From Sva-07 sp031430875 (GTDB taxonomy: Bacteria > Actinomycetota > Acidimicrobiia > Acidimicrobiales > Ilumatobacteraceae), in assembly GCA_031430875.1 (NCBI GenBank), contig JANPCI010000274.1:1-11265 (forward strand): a DNA stretch of 11,265 nt, in the 5' to 3' direction. The notes below the pieces were generated by a model. The model was not told the DNA's origin, did not search any database, and saw nothing but the letters and a program-made list of their open reading frames with translations. Within the stretch, counting starts at the first letter, position 1; each line of letters begins with the position of its first letter. Positions 6,817 to 11,265 of the stretch are shown here, piece by piece. The position numbers and the translations under genes were made by a program.

Positions 6817-9327
6817 TCAGATGAAGTAGCCGGTCACATCGGCGAGCAAGTCGAGTGAGCCGCTGCTGTTGAACAGGCGCACCTGGCCGTTGGCACCCAG
6901 CTTTGCAACCACGAGATTGGCGATCGCTCCGCCTGCCGAGACATTGAGGCTCGAGGCGTCGGGCCGCACCACACCGTCTGGATACACCGTGACGAACGTG
7001 TCGCTCGTGGCGTTGGCCGCCGTGATGTTCAACACGACGGCTCGTGCGGTTGGCGCCACGCCACCGACCCCGGCGACGGCGAGCGCAATCTCCGACTCGG
7101 GACCGACCATCTTCCTGGGCGCACCGATCGCGTGACGCGTGTCGAGGAGACGCGCCGGGGCGACAGCCACGAGGCTCGCCCCGTCCGCAGCGAAGTACCC
7201 CACCACATCGGCGAGCAGGTCGAGGTCGCCGGAGTCGACGAAGAGGCTCACGCGCCCAGCGGTCCCCAACTTGCAGACCACGAGGTTCGCCACGTTGCGT
7301 CCGGCGTCGTAGTTGAGGTTCGAGATGACGGGCTGCGCCTCGCCGCTCGGCCACACCGATACGTATCCCCCCGAAACAGGCTGGACGGCGGTGACGTTTA
7401 GTACCACGGCCTGCGCTCCGCTCTCGGGCACGCCACCGCGCCCGGTCACCTGCAGGTCGATCGTTCCAGGCCCGCGGAGGCGGCCGAGCGACGCGCCGAT
7501 CGCGTTGCGCGTGTCGAGGAGCCGGGCGGGCACGAGCGGGACGAGCCGCGTTGATGGTTGCGGACGGAAGTACCCCATCACGTCGACGATGCAGTCGACG
7601 GAGCCGAACGGATTGAAGATCGCGATCCTTCCGTCAGCGCCGACTCCGACCATGGTTGTGTTCGCCACGGCGCGGTTGGGAACCGGGTTGAGCGTCGATG
7701 ACGAGGGCAGTGGTTGTCCGCTCGGGAAGACCGTCAAGTAGGTCGGCTGCGTTGCGTTGACCGAGGTGACATTGACGGCGACCGCTACGACGCCGTCTGC
7801 GGGCACCCCGCCGACACCGGTGATCTGCACGGTGATGGTTTCGCCTGGCGCGATCGGGGTGCGGCGCCCGCCAACGCCGTTGCGCGTGTCGCAGATCCGA
7901 GCGGGCGACAACGCGACGAACTGACCCGTCGCACTGCCAGCGCCGCCAGCACCACCGGCGCCACCCACGACCGGGGGAGGCACTACCGGTATCACCGGTG
8001 GCAGGGTTGAACCAGCAACGCCGGGTGCACGAGCGAACAGTGCGAGGTCTTGGACCGGGCGGCCGAGCACATCGCTTCCCCCGCCGCCGAGCCATCCATC
8101 GATGATGCTGCCGTAGTAGTCGCGGAAGTCGACGTGGAACGGCATGCGATCCCAACGGCGCAGGCCGGCGAGCGACGGCCGCTGGCCGCGGAAGCCGCCA
8201 CGTACATTGGCGCCGAGCACGAAGTGCGGAGCCGACGTGCCGTGGTCGGTACCGGAGCCGTCGTTGCTCCAGCTGGTGCGGCCGAACTCCGAGAAGGTCA
8301 TGATCGTCACGCGTGTTCCCCACGCCGGATCGAGCACCTGGAAGAACCGGCCGATCGCCGCGTTCAACTCCTGCATGCGCGTCGTGTGCTGATTGGGCTG
8401 ACCCGCGTGGCTGTCGAAGTCGCCCCAGCCGGCCGTGAGCACCCGGAAGCCGAGATTGGCGTTGATCAGACGTGCCATGACCTCCATGTCGGCGACCAGT
8501 TCGGTGTCGGACATCTGGTCCTCGGGTGGGATCAGCGGTGCGAGCGTTCGCGCGATGTCGAGCTGATCGACCATTGCCTGCCCCACGCGACCACGCCAGG
8601 TCGCCGGATCACCAACGCCGAGCCGACGAACTGCCGTATAGATCTTCTGGTTCCGAACATCGGTGTCGGCGGCCGCACCGAAGCCTGGCCGTCCGGCGGG
8701 AACCGCGGTGCCCTTCTGTTGCTGGCCGATCAGGTGGAGTGGAACCGATTGGCCGATCTCGGCAGCGGCGAACAGGTCCTTGCTTCCGGCCAGCCGACCG
8801 TCGAGCCATCGCCCGATCCATCCCGACGACGGAATCCCCGTGACCCGTCCCGACATCCACTTGGCCATCGAGCTGAAGTGGCTCAGGTCGGGGTCCGGAT
8901 ACCCGACCCCCTCGACGATGGCCAACTGTCCGGCATCCCAGAACCGCTTCAGTTCCGTCAGCGCCGGGTTGAGGCCGGTGTTTCCATCGAGCAGCAGCGT
9001 CGACGATCCGGGGATTGCCAACGAACCGTGCTGAGTGCGGTAGTTGGCGTCGTTGAACGGCACGACCGTGTTGAGGCCGTCGTTGCCGCCGAACATGCCG
9101 AGCACAATGAGGATTCCGTCGTTGGCGCCGATCGGACCAGCCGCCCAGACCGACGGATCGAAGCCGTCGAGGTTCAGCAGCGAGCCGCCATTGCTGGCGA
9201 TGACGCCGGCACCCACGCCCATGCCGATCAGTTGCAGGAATCGGCGCCGGTCGAACGCAAACGGATCGGACTCGGTGACGCTGAGGTGGCGCAAGGCGTC
9301 AGCGGTGGAGATGTCGGGATCGAGCAT
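6817..9327 (-). CDS. Exported DUF1501 protein with three C-terminal 'LLDTR' surface repeats
   Basis: The 836-residue protein begins with a long n-region and DRRRFLQ (26-32), a twin-arginine motif followed by a short hydrophobic stretch (33-44), so Tat export is likely. Residues ~70-435 are a DUF1501 domain: GMFGGNDGLNTVVP (77-90), GWGDFDSHAGQ (300-310), and SEFGRT (346-351) with GTDHG (359-363), all typical of this alkaline-phosphatase-like family. A Pro/Gly linker (442-468, with GGAGGAGGAG) leads to three ~118-residue repeats (470-587, 594-712, 719-835) that each open with PAR(L/I)(L/C)DTR and close with D-V-x-GYF. Such repeats are common at the C-termini of actinobacterial exported proteins and probably act in surface attachment or display. 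DUF1501 proteins alone are ~400-480 residues, so the C-terminal half is extra. The gene starts one base after the DUF1800 stop (TGA-G-ATG), implying coupled translation. The enzymatic activity is unknown. Confidence 0.92.
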   Translation of the reverse strand: MLDPDISTADALRHLSVTESDPFAFDRRRFLQLIGMGVGAGVIASNGGSLLNLDGFDPSVWAAGPIGANDGILIVLGMFGGNDGLNTVVPFNDANYRTQHGSLAIPGSSTLLLDGNTGLNPALTELKRFWDAGQLAIVEGVGYPDPDLSHFSSMAKWMSGRVTGIPSSGWIGRWLDGRLAGSKDLFAAAEIGQSVPLHLIGQQQKGTAVPAGRPGFGAAADTDVRNQKIYTAVRRLGVGDPATWRGRVGQAMVDQLDIARTLAPLIPPEDQMSDTELVADMEVMARLINANLGFRVLTAGWGDFDSHAGQPNQHTTRMQELNAAIGRFFQVLDPAWGTRVTIMTFSEFGRTSWSNDGSGTDHGTSAPHFVLGANVRGGFRGQRPSLAGLRRWDRMPFHVDFRDYYGSIIDGWLGGGGSDVLGRPVQDLALFARAPGVAGSTLPPVIPVVPPPVVGGAGGAGGAGSATGQFVALSPARICDTRNGVGGRRTPIAPGETITVQITGVGGVPADGVVAVAVNVTSVNATQPTYLTVFPSGQPLPSSSTLNPVPNRAVANTTMVGVGADGRIAIFNPFGSVDCIVDVMGYFRPQPSTRLVPLVPARLLDTRNAIGASLGRLRGPGTIDLQVTGRGGVPESGAQAVVLNVTAVQPVSGGYVSVWPSGEAQPVISNLNYDAGRNVANLVVCKLGTAGRVSLFVDSGDLDLLADVVGYFAADGASLVAVAPARLLDTRHAIGAPRKMVGPESEIALAVAGVGGVAPTARAVVLNITAANATSDTFVTVYPDGVVRPDASSLNVSAGGAIANLVVAKLGANGQVRLFNSSGSLDLLADVTGYFI
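6823..7920 (-). repeat. Three tandem ~118-residue protein repeats in the DUF1501 C-terminus
   Basis: Repeat 1 is encoded by 7920-7567, repeat 2 by 7548-7192 and repeat 3 by 7173-6823. Shared landmarks in order are PARxxDTR, a VxGxGGV turn, (A/V)VxLNVT or NIT, the (S/T)VxPxG strand, an AN(L/T)xV strand, and SGSLDLLADVxGYF or its equivalent. The units are clearly homologous as protein but diverged as DNA, so the duplication is old. Repeat 1 differs by having Cys479 and Cys579 where repeats 2 and 3 have Leu; repeat 2 has a single Cys685. Confidence 0.9.
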
Positions 9328-9328
9328 C

Positions 9329-10756
9329 TCAGGCCACGTGCATTTCCGGAACGAGCATCATCAGCATCACGGCGTCGTTGCGTTCCCAGACCGTGGCACC
9401 GTTGGCGTAGCGCACGATCTCGGCGCGGGAGCTGTCGCTCAGCCGCAGGCCCATGTACTGCTCGAGGAGGCCGATGTACTCGACGTTCGACAGCGTCGGC
9501 AGACTTGCAGTTCTGGCAGTCACCTGGGCGTTGGTGAGGCTGCCGTTTCGCAGCGAGATCACGCCAGCACCTCCGTTCTGCCAATACGTGCGCGTCGCCG
9601 CCCACACGAAGCTCTGCGCAGTGCGGGCGCGGCCTTCCATGGCGCTTGCATTCACCCAGTAGCCGTTCGGCCGCCATCCCGACACGTTCGGGGGGTGCAG
9701 CGGGCGTTGGCCCATCGAGTCCATCAGCCAGATCACATTGACGAACGCCGATCGCTTGGCCGTCGAGTAGAGCAGGGCGACGGTGTAGTCGACCGGCGTG
9801 CGAACCAGACCCGCCTTCACCTGGTCGGTGTAGAAATCCGGATGCGTGAGCAGTGCGGTCACCCACGGCCGGATGTCGAAATTGTTGGTCACGAGGGCGG
9901 TGCGCATCTCACCGAGAACGTCCGTCGGAACGACGCCGTCGGTCGCAAATCCGTTCCACAGTTTGCGTGACAGGAACTCGGCCGCAACTTCACGAGTTGG
10001 ACGCCCACGACTGGCAACGTTGGTGGCGCCGGCCGGAACGATGCCATCGCCGAACACGACGTCGATCGTCTCGGGCCCGTGCAGCGGCCACGCCGATGGA
10101 GCCGCGTTGGTGTTGATGGTGCGTCCCAGGTAGGTCTTGACGCTGCTGTCGTGCCACTCGGGCCGCCATCGATACGGGCTGACCTCATCGTTCCACTGGT
10201 CGGAATGCCCGGTCCACGCAGCGGTCGACGATTCGACATCGGCCTCGGTGTAGTTGCCGACGCCGAGCAGGAAGAGCTCCATGAGCTCGCGAGCGAAGTT
10301 CTGGTTGGGCGACGATGCCTTGTTCTGGTTGTTGTCGAGGTAGCGGATCATGGCCACCTGCGTCGACATCGTCCGCGCCAACGATCGGATGTTGCCGAGG
10401 CCGTCGCGGCGCCACAGGTCGATCTGTTCTCGCATCAGCACCGCCGACTCGACCTTGCCGATGTCACTGCAGAAGTGGCTGTGCCAAAAGAACGCGAGGC
10501 GCTCCTGAAATGGGCGAGCAGAGTCGAGAGCCATCTGGTCGAGCCAGAAGTGCGTGAGTTCGACGCCGCGCTCCCAGTTCTGATCGGAAACGAAACTGAC
10601 CGTCGCGGGCGAGCCGGCAACGGTCATCACGTTCTGCACCGCCTCGGCAATCGACCCGAGCGCGAGCAGCTCGGTCACTCGGTCGTTGCGGTCGACAAAC
10701 TCGGTTCGACGCAAGAGATGTCGAACGTTTGCCTCGTTCAGTGCGGGCTCTGGCAT
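9329..10756 (-). CDS. DUF1800 family protein
   Basis: The 475-residue product matches DUF1800 across its length. HLLRRTEF (13-20) is the family opening, followed by RLAFFWHSHF (86-95), NFARELMELFLLGVGNYTE (153-171), FLSRKLWNGF (261-270) and HPPNVSGWRPNGYWVN (354-369). DUF1800 genes are very often next to DUF1501 genes across bacteria and the pair is presumed to work together, but no biochemical role is established that I know of. No signal peptide or Tat motif is visible, in contrast to its partner; it may be co-exported with the Tat substrate or act inside. The ATG at 10756 is well placed, with GAGGT (10766-10762) 5 nt upstream. It follows rpmE by 92 bp on the same strand. Confidence 0.92.
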   Translation of the reverse strand: MPEPALNEANVRHLLRRTEFVDRNDRVTELLALGSIAEAVQNVMTVAGSPATVSFVSDQNWERGVELTHFWLDQMALDSARPFQERLAFFWHSHFCSDIGKVESAVLMREQIDLWRRDGLGNIRSLARTMSTQVAMIRYLDNNQNKASSPNQNFARELMELFLLGVGNYTEADVESSTAAWTGHSDQWNDEVSPYRWRPEWHDSSVKTYLGRTINTNAAPSAWPLHGPETIDVVFGDGIVPAGATNVASRGRPTREVAAEFLSRKLWNGFATDGVVPTDVLGEMRTALVTNNFDIRPWVTALLTHPDFYTDQVKAGLVRTPVDYTVALLYSTAKRSAFVNVIWLMDSMGQRPLHPPNVSGWRPNGYWVNASAMEGRARTAQSFVWAATRTYWQNGGAGVISLRNGSLTNAQVTARTASLPTLSNVEYIGLLEQYMGLRLSDSSRAEIVRYANGATVWERNDAVMLMMLVPEMHVA

Positions 10757-10760
10757 GTGG

Positions 10761-10776
10761 TACCTCTGCAGAGGTA
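10761..10776. promoter_or_regulatory. 16-bp perfect palindrome overlapping the DUF1800 ribosome binding site
   Basis: TACCTCTGCAGAGGTA is its own reverse complement. It lies 4 bp upstream of the DUF1800 start codon and contains the GAGGT used as Shine-Dalgarno sequence. It could be an operator for a dimeric regulator of the DUF1800/DUF1501 pair, or a weak hairpin that masks the ribosome site. Chance is not excluded, since half of the palindrome is constrained by the Shine-Dalgarno sequence. Confidence 0.4.
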
Positions 10777-10848
10777 TCGGTCAGCCACGGCCCTGACTTG
10801 AGCGCTTTTCGATCCAAATTTCGTGAAGCGCCGGCGGCGCGTCAGCGA

Positions 10849-11082
10849 TCAGTCCTCGTCGGGGGTGGCAGGCGCGTTCTTGCGCTGCCCGTAGCGCTTG
10901 TTGAAGCGCTCGACACGTCCGCCGGCGTCGACGAGCTTCTGCTTGCCGGTGAAGAACGGGTGGCACTCGTTGCACAACTCGAGGGTGAGATCACGCCCGA
11001 CGGTCGACTTGGTCACGAACGTGTTACCGCACGAACAGCGAATCGTCGTGTCGGTGTAGTTGGGGTGGATGTCGGCCTTCAT
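10849..11082 (-). CDS. rpmE: 50S ribosomal protein L31 (zinc-containing type)
   Basis: The 77-residue protein starts MKADIHPNY, the standard L31 N-terminus, and carries Cys16, Cys18, Cys37 and Cys40 (CSC...CNEC), the four zinc ligands of the 'C+' form. HPFFTGKQKLVDAGGRVERF (41-60) is the conserved core and the tail is acidic (PATPDED). L31 bridges the large and small subunits at the central protuberance. C+ L31 also acts as a zinc reserve: many bacteria swap it for a Cys-less paralogue under zinc limitation, usually under Zur control; no Zur box was recognised here. AAGGA (11093-11089) stands 6 nt before the ATG, a good Shine-Dalgarno sequence. The next gene on this strand is DUF1800, 92 bp away. 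Confidence 0.97.
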   Translation of the reverse strand: MKADIHPNYTDTTIRCSCGNTFVTKSTVGRDLTLELCNECHPFFTGKQKLVDAGGRVERFNKRYGQRKNAPATPDED

Positions 11083-11105
11083 GTCGGATCCTTCCGGGGA
11101 TGGCT

Positions 11106-11132
11106 GATCGGGTGGGCCCTGTGCCCCCGATC
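11106..11132 (-). promoter_or_regulatory. Hairpin in the rpmE leader
   Basis: GATCGGG (11106-11112) and CCCGATC (11126-11132) are perfect reverse complements and form a 7-bp stem with a 13-nt loop that contains GGGCCC. The stem ends 23 nt before the rpmE start codon, leaving the Shine-Dalgarno sequence free. It may be an L31 autoregulatory leader; ribosomal-protein leaders upstream of L31 genes have been proposed in actinobacteria, but I cannot match this one to a defined motif. Confidence 0.4.
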
Positions 11133-11152
11133 GTCATCCAGATCGGCAGACA

Positions 11153-11181
11153 AACCTAGCGTCACACGGTGCCGGGGCCAA
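11153..11181 (-). promoter_or_regulatory. Candidate rpmE promoter (-35 TTGGCC, 17 bp, -10 TAGGTT)
   Basis: On the minus strand TTGGCC (11181-11176) and TAGGTT (11158-11153) are separated by 17 bp. The -35 matches TTGACA at four of six positions and the -10 fits the actinobacterial TANNNT pattern. Transcription would start near 11146, giving a leader of about 64 nt that includes the 11106-11132 hairpin. The rest of the 183-bp region up to the window edge holds a G-rich tract (11214-11246) and no gene I can support. Confidence 0.4.
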
Positions 11182-11265
11182 AGTGCGGGTTAGGACCGTT
11201 TTACCCCGCCCCCGGGTGTAAGGGGGGGTTGGGGCTTTGCCCGGGGAATTAGTAGTTTGTGGCGG

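Noticed and set aside
8050..9537. Long plus-strand open frame (495 residues) opposite the DUF1501/DUF1800 genes
   Set aside because: It is the antisense shadow of two clear gene families. It is rich in Arg/His/Glu as expected from GC-rich mirror frames, and has no recognisable motif or start signal.
10079..10801. Plus-strand open frame (240 residues) over DUF1800
   Set aside because: It is an antisense shadow of the DUF1800 gene with no motif or start signal of its own.
10757..10848. Intrinsic terminator after rpmE
   Set aside because: A small GC hairpin (GCGCC/GGCGC, around 10829-10841) is present but is not followed by a T-run, only by TTCACGAAATTT on the minus strand, so I could not support a terminator.

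Overview
The window looks like a chromosomal segment of a high-GC actinobacterium. The best guess is the class Acidimicrobiia (Ilumatobacter-like). This rests on the rpmE/prfA/prmC gene order, the exported DUF1800/DUF1501 pair with C-terminal 'LLDTR' surface repeats, and leaderless-type start signals. The taxonomic call is inference; there is no rRNA gene or other marker to settle it.

Left part (1-3669, + strand): three closely spaced metabolic genes. They are the C-terminal half of an inosine-uridine-type nucleoside hydrolase (cut by the window edge), a medium-chain zinc dehydrogenase without the structural-zinc lobe, and an S9B prolyl oligopeptidase-family dipeptidyl peptidase with its Glu-Glu motif and Ser/Asp/His triad intact. 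Gaps are 25 and 26 bp. The second and third genes each have a TANNNT box ending exactly 6 nt before the start codon, so both may also be made from leaderless transcripts. A perfect 32-bp direct repeat (two copies) fills the gap to the converging gene.

Right part (3745-11082, all - strand; transcription runs right to left): rpmE (ribosomal protein L31, zinc form), a DUF1800 gene, a DUF1501 gene with a Tat-type signal and three C-terminal repeats, an unrecognised 341-residue protein, prfA (release factor 1) and prmC (the methyltransferase that modifies the release-factor GGQ motif). From general knowledge rpmE, prfA and prmC are commonly close together in actinobacteria, so the DUF1800/DUF1501 pair, and perhaps the unknown gene, look inserted into a translation cluster. 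The pair is separated by one base (TGA-G-ATG) and is probably translationally coupled. The sequence suggests an exported, surface-associated two-protein unit of unknown biochemical role.

Far right (11083-11265): the rpmE promoter/leader region, with a plausible -35/-10 pair, a leader hairpin, and a G-rich tract at the window edge.

No tRNA, rRNA, CRISPR array, insertion sequence, phage or recognisable defence gene was seen. The points most worth following are the DUF1800/DUF1501-repeat pair and the unknown protein upstream of prfA.
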